From NCBI GenBank assembly GCA_029781865.1, contig JAKOVW010000005.1, positions 1-64,000 on the forward strand: a stretch of DNA of 64,000 nucleotides. The letters are read 5' to 3'. The position numbers were made by a program, and so were the translations under genes. This DNA comes from Bacteroidota bacterium. Its GTDB lineage: Bacteria; Bacteroidota; Bacteroidia; Chitinophagales; Saprospiraceae. This document shows positions 54,416 through 64,000 of the stretch, one piece after another. The notes beneath the pieces are model-generated. The model was not told the DNA's origin. It saw only the letters and a program-made list of their open reading frames with translations, and ran no database searches. Each line of letters begins with the position of its first letter. Positions within the stretch are counted from its first letter, which is position 1.

Positions 54416-55445
54416 AATTCTCATCATTGAAGACAATCAGGAGATGCGGGAAAACATTTCCGAAATCCTTGAACTCGCTGGCTATAACGTACATTCTGCA
54501 CCGGATGGCCTTGCTGGTATACAAGAAGCAAGGCAGTTCCGGCCGGATCTGATATTATGCGATATTATGATGCCTAATCTGGACGGTTTCGGAGTGCTCA
54601 AAATTCTACAGCAAGACGAGGGATTAAAAACAATTCCGCTAATATTTCTTACGGCGAAAGCAGAACGCGAAGATTTCAGAAAGGGCATGAATCTGGGCGC
54701 AGAAGATTACCTTCTAAAACCTTTCGAAGACTCCGATCTACTGGAAGTGATTGATAAGAAATTAAAGAAATACCAGGACCTATCATTAAACCGCACATCA
54801 AGAATTCTGACCGGCCTGATTCAATTTACTGAATTTGAAAAACTTCAAAGCGTACAGGAATTAATTCAAAGTACATCACCTAGGGAAATTGTAAAAAAAT
54901 CAAAAATCTGGCAACAGCAGGACAATATCAATCATATTTATTATCTCGAAAAAGGCACCATTAAAGAAGTCATTGACACAGTCGGCGGGAAGGAATTTAT
55001 TTTAGAATTCTACTCAGCCCAGGGATTTGCAGGACTTCGTTATCTGTTTCAATCTAAATATCCCAGTTATGCCGAATTTCTGGAAACATCTATTGTCAGA
55101 ATCATTCCTAAAAAATCTTTGGAAGAAATCATTTTAAAAGACAACCTGCTTACGTCTTTCCTTCATTATACAAATAGTATTACACAGGATTATATTCAAA
55201 GGTTATCCATTAATTCATTTGGCAACGTCCGGGAAAAAGTGGCTTTTCATTTGTGTCACTTAAGCAGTAAATTAAATTTATCCACCATCCATTTAAGTCG
55301 CGAAGACCTGGCAGGTTATTGCGGCATAGCCAAAGAAACTTTAATCCGCACACTAACGGAATTCAAAGATGAAAAACTAATTAAACTAAATCAGGATGGG
55401 CTGGTGATTATGCAGCAACAGAAACTGATTTCTCTTTTTCTTTAG
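54399..55445 (+). CDS. Response regulator fused to a Crp/FNR-type DNA-binding domain
   Basis: A 348-residue regulator. The receiver domain (about 7-122) has the acidic pair ED, the phosphorylated Asp55 in ILCDIMMPNLDG, and LTAK and LLKPF. Then follows a cNMP-binding-like beta barrel (about 150-265) and a Crp-type winged helix (LSREDLAGYCGIAKETLIRTL). In the recognition helix, Glu and Arg fall where FNR has the E-x-x-S-R contact residues, with Ile in the Ser place. It would combine the roles of FixJ and FixK in one protein. The ATG at 54399 overlaps the kinase stop; the track start 25 codons earlier is not supported. Confidence 0.9.
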   Translation: MNIKSKILIIEDNQEMRENISEILELAGYNVHSAPDGLAGIQEARQFRPDLILCDIMMPNLDGFGVLKILQQDEGLKTIPLIFLTAKAEREDFRKGMNLGAEDYLLKPFEDSDLLEVIDKKLKKYQDLSLNRTSRILTGLIQFTEFEKLQSVQELIQSTSPREIVKKSKIWQQQDNINHIYYLEKGTIKEVIDTVGGKEFILEFYSAQGFAGLRYLFQSKYPSYAEFLETSIVRIIPKKSLEEIILKDNLLTSFLHYTNSITQDYIQRLSINSFGNVREKVAFHLCHLSSKLNLSTIHLSREDLAGYCGIAKETLIRTLTEFKDEKLIKLNQDGLVIMQQQKLISLFL

Positions 55446-55620
55446 TTGAAAAGGCTTCCTCCTTTTGATGGCGCTTAAACTTGATTCCAAACATAGCACT
55501 CAGTAGTATAGGCAAGGCAATCAAAGCAAAAATTCCATATCCCAATAGAAATGGAACAATGACCACCACCATCATTAAATAAAATCTCCAAATCAGACCT
55601 TCAATTGATAAATTGTACAT
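55408..55620 (-). CDS. Small membrane protein, convergent with the regulator gene
   Basis: A 70-residue protein with two membrane helices (WRFYLMMVVVIVPFLLGY and IFALIALPILLSAMFGI) and a charged tail. The start MYNLSIEGLIWRFYLMM resembles small conserved proteins I have seen in Bacteroidota, with no known function. Its 3' end overlaps the 3' end of the regulator gene by 38 bp, which is unusual and may couple their expression through antisense transcription. Supported by length, composition and good start, but the reading is not certain. Confidence 0.65.
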   Translation of the reverse strand: MYNLSIEGLIWRFYLMMVVVIVPFLLGYGIFALIALPILLSAMFGIKFKRHQKEEAFSTKEKEKSVSVAA

Positions 55621-55913
55621 AATTAGTAATTTTTAACAAAAATCCGAATCAACTTATCTGATCAAATTGACGATGATCAACTTTTACAATGATTTTCATC
55701 AGATCTCTGGCGCTGGTTGAAAATGCCCTAACCAGAAATACAGGCTCTTTTGGCGCAACGGAAATGGGGCCGGAATGACCCCAAGATCTATCCGGATAAA
55801 GGTCAACATAATCCTACTATGTGGCAGAAGTAACTCTTTGATTTTCAAGATTCAATATGAAAATTCAAAGGATCTGTAGCCTATAGATCTTATTAACAAA
55901 GTTAAAAATACAT

Positions 55914-55936
55914 AAAATGTTGTATTGCAACATTTT
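55914..55936. terminator. Hairpin with T-run in the 700-bp gap after the regulator genes
   Basis: AAAATGTTG and CAACATTTT form a 9-bp stem with a 5-base loop, followed on the + strand by AATAGTATTTTTTT. It could be a terminator; TTG-N5-CAA could also be a protein site. The rest of 55621-56317 shows no gene or clear promoter. Confidence 0.45.
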
Positions 55937-56317
55937 AATAGTATTTTTTTAGAATAATGGTCAGGTGAATGCTGATTAAAAAACAGGAAAAACCCTGTAG
56001 GTCCTAAGGTATTAATTCAGAAGGGCTAATGGTAGCTTTGCCATAGGATTTTAACCTTTGATATTCCATATATCCCTTAAACTTACATCTCCCCCTTAAA
56101 TCGATTCTAGTAGTATTTCTAAATTGAGGAACAGCGGAATTTAGCGACGCAAAAAAGAATTTGTGCCAGTTTATTCCACTACCCCTTAAATCCTCATGCT
56201 ATTACTAAATGTAGTTATTGAAATTAAAAAAAATAGTACCAAAAAATGGGAAGCAATAATCAATTTCGGATAGCTTTTAGTCAAACTACTTTTTAATTAA
56301 CAAACACAAACCGGTTT

Positions 56318-56983
56318 ATGAACATGAAAATAATCGAACTGAAAGATTCGAAAATCCAATCTGATCTAGGCATCAAACAGGCTGGATTGAATTTTACCAA
56401 AAATATGCGCTTCGAAAAATATTTTCAAAGCCATAAGGAGGAATTCGAAATTCTTGGGAAACTGATTGAAGAGAATCCGGACAACATGACTTACAGGAGA
56501 CTTATGGTGATGTCTGTATTTTCTTCACTTGAGATGACCGCAAGTGGTGTAATTGAATATGTGAAACCATATATTATCCCACTATTGCTCAGCCGTCTAG
56601 CCGATAACGAAGAAAATTCAGATTCTTCGGAAAAACATGACCATGACATCGATTATTCAATTTTATTTACCTTCTGCGCAGCGGATGATACAAACTACAG
56701 GATAGATGATTCCGGTTTGATAAAAATAGAAAAATTAAAAACATCATTACGGGACAAATTATTATTTTCCATACAACTCCTATTTAAAATCAGAAACCAG
56801 GAATTGAATCCTAAAATGATGGAAGGTTGGGTTGAATTTCTGAAAGCAATACGAATCAGAGATCGCATTACTCATCCTCAAAAGCTTTCTGATCTGGAAA
56901 TCACTAAAGAGGATTATGACAGTGTTATGGAAACCAATCGCTGGTTTCATAAGTGCATCCTCTTTGAAAACCTGGAAGAATAA
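56318..56983 (+). CDS. Hypothetical protein with HEPN-like R-x4-H motif
   Basis: A 221-residue, mostly helical soluble protein that I do not recognise by family. Near the C-terminus, IRIRDRITHPQ (R181-x4-H186) looks like the catalytic motif of HEPN RNases and their relatives, where R-x4-6-H followed by P is common. Preceding helices (LIEENPDNMTYRRLMVMSVFSSLEM and KLLFSIQLLFKIRN) fit a helical bundle. The segment NEENSDSSEKHDHDIDY is a charged loop. It stands alone with no visible antitoxin partner, though a 58-codon ORF follows 86 bp later. RNase activity is speculative. Confidence 0.6.
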   Translation: MNMKIIELKDSKIQSDLGIKQAGLNFTKNMRFEKYFQSHKEEFEILGKLIEENPDNMTYRRLMVMSVFSSLEMTASGVIEYVKPYIIPLLLSRLADNEENSDSSEKHDHDIDYSILFTFCAADDTNYRIDDSGLIKIEKLKTSLRDKLLFSIQLLFKIRNQELNPKMMEGWVEFLKAIRIRDRITHPQKLSDLEITKEDYDSVMETNRWFHKCILFENLEE

Positions 56984-57068
56984 TTATTCATTCCATATTT
57001 AAACTATTACACAAGCTATACTACACTTTTAAACCGATACTATTTTTCAATTACCCAAAAACAAAATT

Positions 57069-57245
57069 ATGATTGACTACATCACTAAGATCTCTAACGA
57101 ACTTGAAAAAGTTGACAATTTAATGCTCCAGGCCGAAATGGATTACGAGTCGCGCAAGGATAAAGAGAAAATTTCTCAAAAGAAAAATGCGATTCATCTG
57201 ATGCATTCACTCATACTACAGCGATTGGATATCAGCTTGCTGTAG
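57069..57245 (+). CDS. Possible small helical protein (not in ORF track)
   Basis: A 58-residue ORF with ATG and TAG, read from the sequence: MIDYITKISNELEKVDNL, then a charged middle (SRKDKEKISQKKNAIHLMH). It is predicted to be all helical, with no signal or membrane segment. It lies 86 bp after the HEPN-like gene on the same strand and could be its partner. No homology is recalled, so it may be chance. Confidence 0.4.
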   Translation: MIDYITKISNELEKVDNLMLQAEMDYESRKDKEKISQKKNAIHLMHSLILQRLDISLL

Positions 57246-57605
57246 TATAGTCGAATGTATTTTATAGAATATCCAAAAGTATTCATACCCGTATATTTAT
57301 AAAAGTCTCGGAGTGACTACGTCCATATCCGTGATTCAGATTCTTACATTATATGGCTGTAGATCGAACCCGGACTAAATAGGTTTAGATCACCCGGGCA
57401 ATGGATATTCAAATAGCTGATCTGGATTAGAACGACTGCAATTATAGAGAGTGAATAACACCTCTTCTGTGATTGCGAATTCAGCTGAGTCGGGTGCACC
57501 AAAATTCTTAGTCCTCAATAAATAGGTTTATGGCATCATGAGGTCATTATACTAAGACGTAACGAAACTATTATGAATCAGGCATCCAAAACGCCCCAAA
57601 TATAT
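57246..57605. other. 360-bp gap without recognisable features
   Basis: I looked for a promoter, hairpin, tRNA-like fold and FNR-like box and saw none I could support. Confidence 0.6.
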
Positions 57606-58070
57606 TTATTCAAAATACCGGGTATACAAAATAACCTGATTTTGAATAGTCGCCCACAATTGAGCACCTTCTGCATGTTTAGATGTCTTTCTTAACTCCG
57701 AGACCTTTTGAATTAATGGTTCAAGCCATTGGTGAAGAGCTTCATGAGCGGAGCCTTGCATCCTGCAATCAGTGACCATATTATTCAGTGCTTCTTCCAT
57801 CTCTTTTGCGACATTATTATATGCTTTAACCGATTTGTCCGGATCTGCATTAAACTTCTGAACCATAGTCAACAATATCCGCACATTCTTATTGGTATTG
57901 CTGTCTGCCTTCCATCTTACCCCATTTTTCAGGCTGGGCGTACCCATTGATTGATTCCGTTCAACGGATTTGTCCGTCGAAGAAGTGCCAGCATTTTGAC
58001 CGGTGGCATGATCATTTTTACAGGCTAACACAAGCAGGAGTAGCCATAACCCCAACATAATCTGTCTCAT
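57606..58070 (-). CDS. Hypothetical lipoprotein
   Basis: A 154-residue protein with a lipobox ending at Cys17 (LLLLVLAC), so it is exported and lipid-anchored. A low-complexity linker rich in Ser, Thr, Asn and Lys follows. The helical C-terminal half (about 65-150) includes KAYNNVAKEMEEALNNMV and HEALHQWLEPLIQKVSELRK and resembles a four-helix bundle. It lies downstream of the Fe-S repair gene on the same strand (115 bp apart), which may hint at a redox role. No family is recognised. Confidence 0.75.
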   Translation of the reverse strand: MRQIMLGLWLLLLVLACKNDHATGQNAGTSSTDKSVERNQSMGTPSLKNGVRWKADSNTNKNVRILLTMVQKFNADPDKSVKAYNNVAKEMEEALNNMVTDCRMQGSAHEALHQWLEPLIQKVSELRKTSKHAEGAQLWATIQNQVILYTRYFE

Positions 58071-58185
58071 TTGTATTCTATATTAGAACCTGGAAACTTG
58101 CTTCAATGGTAATGATTTTCATTTTCCGTTCACAAAACTATTCCGATATTTCAATTTTACATTGGATCTATATGGAAGTTCAAAT

Positions 58186-59145
58186 TCAGTTCGCGGATAA
58201 ACGTTCAAGTTCCAGGGCCTTAGGAAACAAAATATTATTTTCAAGGTGGATGTGCAAATGTAAATCTTCTTCAAACTCATCCAACATCTTATACAATAAA
58301 CGATAACTGGCACATGCATCTTCCGGCAAGGAATAATTGTTTGAAAGCTCTCTCAAAGCGGCAAGATTACTTCCGACTAATTCGTGTTCCATTTCCATCA
58401 TATTAATTGGATTCTGAATAGTGCCAAGTTGCATGGCATGCCAAGAGCTTCCATTACTTCCTGCTTTAACCAATTCTTTAATATATGGAAACAACACTTT
58501 TTCCTCTTTAATCATATGTGCCGTTAATTCATCATTTACCTCAAAAATCAATTGAGTTATTTGAATGAGTTCAGGATGCTGACTACCATGCGCTTTCATC
58601 ACCTTTTCAGAATATGCCAAAAGATCAGGCAACATTTTTCTAACATAACTATGGTGCGTATTTACAATGTAATCAGCCAAAAAGTCAATACTCCAATCAC
58701 CAAAAGGGATTGGCCTGGAATAGGTCAATTGATCGGATTGTTGAAGCTCGTGTTCAATTTTGGCAACATCCAATCCTTTTTCAGAACAGGCTTCTTTAAC
58801 CGTCTTTTTACCCCCGCAGCAAAAATCCAATCCATATTTCTTGAATATTTGCGCCTTCCGGACATCTTTAGCGGCAATTTGACCTAAGGTTTCGTCTATA
58901 TCATTTTTCATTCGTTTGGTAATGCGGACTTTCCACCACTCCGGTCCTTGCTCAAGATATTCCCATTTAAATACATTTCCACGCTCACCAAGAAGCTGAT
59001 AATACAATGGTTTGGGGTCATGATCATTGAATATAGTTACATGGTCTCCTTCAACTAAAGCATCAAAGCGTTTAAAAATTTCAGGATGTTTTTCTCCGGG
59101 TTTAAGCAAGGTAACGTCGAGAATATTTTCTGTCATTGTTTGCAT
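58186..59145 (-). CDS. ric: Iron-sulfur cluster repair di-iron protein (RIC/ScdA/YtfE) with N-terminal DUF2249
   Basis: A 319-residue three-part protein. An N-terminal DUF2249 domain (LDVTLLKPGEKHPEIFKRF, ending in PEWWKVRITKR) comes first. An ScdA N-terminal domain with YGLDFCCGGKKTVKEAC follows near residue 105. Last is a hemerythrin-type domain binding two irons through histidines and glutamates (HTHHSYVR, ELTAHMIKEEKVLFPYI, MEMEHELVGS, HLHIHLENNILFP). RIC proteins restore Fe-S clusters damaged by nitric oxide or oxidants. Expression is commonly FNR- or NO-controlled, and an FNR-like box lies 42 nt upstream here. The start could also be the second ATG three codons on. Confidence 0.92.
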   Translation of the reverse strand: MQTMTENILDVTLLKPGEKHPEIFKRFDALVEGDHVTIFNDHDPKPLYYQLLGERGNVFKWEYLEQGPEWWKVRITKRMKNDIDETLGQIAAKDVRKAQIFKKYGLDFCCGGKKTVKEACSEKGLDVAKIEHELQQSDQLTYSRPIPFGDWSIDFLADYIVNTHHSYVRKMLPDLLAYSEKVMKAHGSQHPELIQITQLIFEVNDELTAHMIKEEKVLFPYIKELVKAGSNGSSWHAMQLGTIQNPINMMEMEHELVGSNLAALRELSNNYSLPEDACASYRLLYKMLDEFEEDLHLHIHLENNILFPKALELERLSAN

Positions 59146-59187
59146 AATTCAATATTGATTTTAAAAGGTTTAAAACGAATACACAAT

Positions 59188-59201
59188 TTGATATGGATAA
59201 A
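59188..59201 (-). promoter_or_regulatory. FNR/FixK-like box upstream of the Fe-S repair gene
   Basis: Forward sequence TTGATATGGATAAA matches TTGAT-N4-ATCAA at 9 of 10 positions, 42 nt from the RIC start. Confidence 0.45.
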
Positions 59202-59287
59202 AGGTTCTATTCGCTTATATTCATTATGGATACAATCCGGACTTAAGATTGTTTAGTTCCTGTTTACGCTAACTCAATTCATTTAAC

Positions 59288-59830
59288 CTAAAAACCAATC
59301 CCGACATGAAGACCAGCTAATTGTGTGTATCCTGAATTTTTGTATGGACCAAATCGACCCGGTGCAACTAATTCGATAAAGAAAGTAGATCCATTATGCA
59401 ATTTAAAACCCTTATTGAGCAATGGAGTAAATCCCAATTGCCCTTCCCCAGTTTCAAACGCGAAACGCAAACCCAGAGTCCATCCTCCTTCCAGGGGATA
59501 TAAGAATCCCGGATGAAATAACAAGTGAACACTATATGGCAAATCAGAATTAACATAGGGTTTTATAACCGGGACAAATTCCAGATCAAATTTTAATTTA
59601 CAAGCCGTTTTAAATGTAACTCCGACCGGAAATCCTAACGAATAGAAATCAAGCTTATCCAAAAAAGTCAGATCTCCCTTATTCACTCCAAAAATAATCT
59701 GAACCACACCAAAGTGATAACCTAAAACCTTGGATGACTCTGTATGCAGGGTATCCTTATTCATTTGAGCCCGCAGACCAGAACAAGTCATCAATAAAAC
59801 AAATGTCCATAAACCCAACATTTTGTTCAT
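59288..59830 (-). CDS. Small outer-membrane beta-barrel-like hypothetical protein
   Basis: A 180-residue protein with a signal peptide (MLGLWTFVLLMTCSGLRA). It then has alternating strands such as FGVVQIIFGVNKG, SVHLLFHPGFLYPL, WTLGLRFAFETGEGQLGF and a C-terminal aromatic residue (GLHVGIGF), which fits an eight-strand outer-membrane barrel. No family is recognised. It is upstream of the RIC gene on the same strand with a 142-bp gap, so it probably has its own transcript. AT-rich DNA precedes it. Confidence 0.7.
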   Translation of the reverse strand: MNKMLGLWTFVLLMTCSGLRAQMNKDTLHTESSKVLGYHFGVVQIIFGVNKGDLTFLDKLDFYSLGFPVGVTFKTACKLKFDLEFVPVIKPYVNSDLPYSVHLLFHPGFLYPLEGGWTLGLRFAFETGEGQLGFTPLLNKGFKLHNGSTFFIELVAPGRFGPYKNSGYTQLAGLHVGIGF

Positions 59831-60078
59831 AACATTCCTGTTTAATTAGTTAATTTATAATACGCTAGATGGTATATTTAAGACAAATTTATCTTATTTT
59901 TGTAAATTGAAAAATTTTTGGTCTCTTTTTTTTCAACTTTTTTCTTTCACTGATGACAAAAAAGAATGAACCTTAACCGAAAGATGTGCTTGTAAACCAA
60001 TAGCTGAAGCCATTTAAGAATAAATATCATCTACAGGGCCAATAAATATCATGCCCCTGGCTTCCTCAATTTCTAATT

Positions 60079-61506
60079 TTGCCTCAACTTACCAAAGCTA
60101 AAGAAGTTCAAAGCAAAATACAAACTGTGAAAACGATTATCGAACCGTTCCGCATAAAATCCGTTGAACCTATTTATTTCAACACGGTCCAGGAACGAAA
60201 AGAAATTTTAGAAAAAGCCTGTTTTAATCCATTTCTCATCCATGCAAATGACGTATTAATCGATTTGCTTACAGACAGTGGTACAAGTGCGATGAGTAGC
60301 CAGCAATGGGCTGGAATTATGCAAGGGGATGAATCCTATGCCGGCAGTCCAAGCTTTTATCATTTTGAAGAAACGGTACAAAGAATAACTGGAATGCCAT
60401 TTATCATTCCAACTCACCAGGGCAGAGCCTCAGAAAAAATACTGTTCTCCATTCTGGGAGGCAAAGGAAAATATTTTTTAAGCAATACGTTATTTGACAC
60501 AACAAGAGCAAATATTGAGTACACCGGGGCTGAAGGAATCGACTTGATTTGTGATGAAGGAAAACATCCAACAATACCCGCACCTTTTAAAGGAAATATA
60601 AACACCAAAGCACTTGAAAAAAAGATAGCAGAATTAGGAGCTGAAAATATTCCGCTATGTATAATCACAATAACCAATAATTCAGGTGGAGGTCAGCCGG
60701 TAAGCATGAATAATATTGTCGAAACAAAAAAAATCTGCCAAAAAAATAACATACCACTTTTCCTCGATGCCTGTCGTTTTGCAGAGAATGCTTACTTTAT
60801 AAAACTGCGGGAAGAGGGATATGCAGAAGTTCCTGTCTCAGAAATTGTAAAGGAACTATTTTCATATGCCGATGGCTGCACCATGAGTGCAAAGAAAGAT
60901 GCCTTTGCCAATATTGGTGGATTCCTGGCTTTCCACGACGAAAAACTGGCACAGCAAAGCAGAAACCTCCTGATCATCACTGAAGGTTTTCCAACTTACG
61001 GAGGACTGGCAGGAAGAGATCTTGAAGCTATTGCCATAGGACTCAATGAGATTATGGACGAACACTATCTGCAATATCGCATTCGAAGCATAGAATATCT
61101 TACACACAAACTAATAGCAGCTGGAGTACCGGTTATGCAGCCTGCAGGAGGACACGCCGTGTATATTGATGCAAAAGGATTTTTACCTCATATACCTGTG
61201 TCTCAATATCCGGGACAAGCTTTGGTAGGTGCCATATATGTTGAAGGAGGTATCCGAAGTGTGGAAATTGGTTCTTTGATGTTTGGCAAATACGATTCAA
61301 CCGGAAATCTGATTCCTGCCCCATTGGAATTAGTTCGACTTGCTATTCCGCGACGGGTTTACACGCAAAGTCATATTGATTATGTAGCGGAGGTGATTAT
61401 TGAAGTATTTCAAAACAGAAACAGCATCAATGGACTTGAGATTACAGAAGAATCACCGATGCTTAGACATTTCACGGCTAAATTGAAACCGGTAAACTCA
61501 GATTAA
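60079..61506 (+). CDS. tnaA: Tryptophanase (tryptophan indole-lyase)
   Basis: A PLP enzyme of the beta-eliminating lyase family, 475 residues by the track start. The PLP lysine is in TMSAKKDAF. Residues that separate tryptophanase from tyrosine phenol-lyase fit tryptophanase. FDTTR keeps the Asp of E. coli Asp133, GIRSVEIGS lacks the tyrosine-specific Arg, and MLRHFTAKL keeps the His. Products would be indole, pyruvate and ammonia. No ATG is available: the start is TTG 60079 or GTG 60127 (just before KTIIEPFRIKS, where E. coli TnaA begins its conserved part), and the latter is quite possible. A tyrosine phenol-lyase paralogue follows 93 bp later. Confidence 0.9.
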   Translation: MPQLTKAKEVQSKIQTVKTIIEPFRIKSVEPIYFNTVQERKEILEKACFNPFLIHANDVLIDLLTDSGTSAMSSQQWAGIMQGDESYAGSPSFYHFEETVQRITGMPFIIPTHQGRASEKILFSILGGKGKYFLSNTLFDTTRANIEYTGAEGIDLICDEGKHPTIPAPFKGNINTKALEKKIAELGAENIPLCIITITNNSGGGQPVSMNNIVETKKICQKNNIPLFLDACRFAENAYFIKLREEGYAEVPVSEIVKELFSYADGCTMSAKKDAFANIGGFLAFHDEKLAQQSRNLLIITEGFPTYGGLAGRDLEAIAIGLNEIMDEHYLQYRIRSIEYLTHKLIAAGVPVMQPAGGHAVYIDAKGFLPHIPVSQYPGQALVGAIYVEGGIRSVEIGSLMFGKYDSTGNLIPAPLELVRLAIPRRVYTQSHIDYVAEVIIEVFQNRNSINGLEITEESPMLRHFTAKLKPVNSD

Positions 61507-61590
61507 AATCCCTGGCTTAATACGACGAGAAAATACTTTTTAATTAAGTGCCATTTGTCAAACTTATAAACTTTCAATATTTCATATTAA

Positions 61591-62985
<1,395 letters not shown>

Positions 62986-63054
62986 ATTATAACGGTTTTA
63001 CTGCTTGTCGAATGTTACTTGCCAGAATTTAGTAATGATTCATAAGTAACTAAA

Positions 63055-64000
63055 TTACTGTTTCGCATACTCCGGTCTCAAAGACCAGCTTGTCTTTCTT
63101 TTATTGCGAAATACAATCCACCAAAAAAAGAAGCCAGTCGTCAAAACGTTTAATAAGTACATACTCCAATGAGGTAAATTCTGACTTAAATCCAGTAAAA
63201 CACCATTTGTTTGCAAAGAACCAAAACCAAGTAATAATGGAATTCGAAACCAGTAATAACAAGAGACAGCGGCTGATGCAAAAAGACTGACGAGCATAGC
63301 TTTCTTGCTTTTATCAAAAATTTGATTGGATAATATATAAATTGAAATTGTAATTGCAGCTCCCAGAATTGGATACCCGTATACAATATGCAGATTTTGC
63401 CATCCCTCCAAACCTTTATAATCGGGAACATGAAACCAACCCCATATATAACCTGGAAAACCACCGACCATAAAAATTTCAATGGCCCGGTCTATATTTG
63501 TTTTTCTTGACAGGAATGGTTTTACATTCAACGTACTGTCCGGACAAGGCACAGAACATTTCACGCATTCATTACAATGTGTATTAGGCAAGGTATAGGC
63601 TACGCATGAACCATACAGTTTTTCTACCGGATGAACAGGACATAAACCGGAACACCAGGCACTCTTACGCTCATAGACAATACCCGATAATAATGCAATT
63701 GCAGCCATAACAATTAGTATAATAGCAGTGGCAGCTCCATTACGGTCAAACAAAACATGTCGTAATGGTATAATTAACAAAAGCAAAATAACACCCACCA
63801 AATTAAATGCCGATTGATTGGATGTGTCTAATTTCAATTTTTTGGAATAACCGGCCTTATCGGGCAGCAAAGCTGTTGTACCTAGTGGGCAAACATTTCG
63901 CCAAACTCCAGTTGCAATTACAAGAAGTGCAGGAGCTATAGGAATTAATACATTCCAAAACAATGTGAGGCCTAGTGCCGGAACTAATATCATAGTCATT
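63055..64000 (-). CDS. Membrane polyferredoxin-like protein (5' end probably cut by window)
   Basis: The visible 314 residues contain about eight membrane helices and a cysteine-rich cytoplasmic or periplasmic segment: VCPLG, WCSGLCPVHPVEKLYG and CNECVKCSVPCPDS, which provide 4Fe-4S ligands. This layout recalls NapH/CcoG/NosR-type membrane ferredoxins that pass electrons from quinol. The ATG at 63999 is one base from the window edge and an N-terminal helix seems to be missing, so I treat it as incomplete. It is convergent with the tyrosine phenol-lyase gene; its operon lies beyond the window. Confidence 0.65.
   Translation of the reverse strand, partial: MTMILVPALGLTLFWNVLIPIAPALLVIATGVWRNVCPLGTTALLPDKAGYSKKLKLDTSNQSAFNLVGVILLLLIIPLRHVLFDRNGAATAIILIVMAAIALLSGIVYERKSAWCSGLCPVHPVEKLYGSCVAYTLPNTHCNECVKCSVPCPDSTLNVKPFLSRKTNIDRAIEIFMVGGFPGYIWGWFHVPDYKGLEGWQNLHIVYGYPILGAAITISIYILSNQIFDKSKKAMLVSLFASAAVSCYYWFRIPLLLGFGSLQTNGVLLDLSQNLPHWSMYLLNVLTTGFFFWWIVFRNKRKTSWSLRPEYAKQ

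Noticed and set aside
57246-57605. Small RNA or tRNA in the 360-bp gap
   Set aside because: I could not find a cloverleaf, strong hairpin with T-run, or promoter to support one.

Overview
The window is a 64 kb piece of a Bacteroidota chromosome, most likely a free-living aerobic or microaerobic member of a group such as Saprospiria or Chitinophagia (class is an inference). Evidence for the phylum: type IX secretion C-terminal domains (1-637 and 5635-7050), TAnnTTTG-type promoter elements, a fused CcoNO cytochrome oxidase, a fused ResB/CcsA cytochrome c synthase, an OmpA protein with thrombospondin type 3 repeats, and short intergenic heptamer repeats. No rRNA, tRNA, insertion sequence, prophage or CRISPR array was seen.

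Layout. 1-10.7 kb: the end of a secreted T9SS protein, a pseudouridine synthase, a 1 kb array of small palindromes, then a leftward group (RsmB-type methyltransferase, secreted beta-helix protein, S9 peptidase), an OmpA protein and a DUF1761 protein. 10.9-25.8 kb: the most unusual part, a rightward cluster encoding a membrane protein with two H-x13-H helices (predicted bis-heme b), a membrane-anchored Fe-S/FAD oxidoreductase, a 23-CXXCH cytochrome, a 1601-residue 64-CXXCH cytochrome, an outer-membrane beta-barrel and an OB-fold lipoprotein. It faces a convergent ccsBA gene for cytochrome c maturation. I read it as a candidate electron conduit from the cytoplasm to the outer membrane. 26.1-31.8 kb: a GNAT enzyme and a 2-oxoacid:ferredoxin oxidoreductase with its GltD-like NAD(P)H/Fe-S partner. 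32-43.5 kb: a YfhO protein, then a complete cbb3 oxidase cluster (ccoI, S, NO, Q, P, G, H and a SafE-like protein). ccoS and ccoQ are absent from the supplied ORF track. 43.5-49.6 kb: surface polysaccharide genes (glycosyltransferase, asnB, methyltransferase, flippase). 49.8-59.8 kb: stress and redox sensing genes, including universal stress proteins, a CBS protein, a FixL-like PAS kinase, a receiver-Crp fusion regulator, and an Fe-S repair di-iron protein. 60-63 kb: adjacent tryptophanase and tyrosine phenol-lyase genes, then a truncated membrane polyferredoxin.

How the parts connect. The kinase PAS domain keeps the FixL haem histidine and the arginine 20 residues later, and its partner regulator is a receiver fused to a Crp/FNR-type DNA-binding module. 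Reading the intergenic DNA by eye, I found FNR/FixK-like boxes (TTGAT-N4-ATCAA, 9 of 10 matches) 36-48 nt upstream of the haem-b/flavoprotein/multihaem operon, ccsBA, ccoI and the Fe-S repair gene. Weaker copies lie before a universal stress gene and the kinase itself. The working model is one low-oxygen regulon joining the cbb3 oxidase, cytochrome c maturation, Fe-S repair and the giant multihaem conduit. The sites are hand-found and need a genome-wide motif scan.
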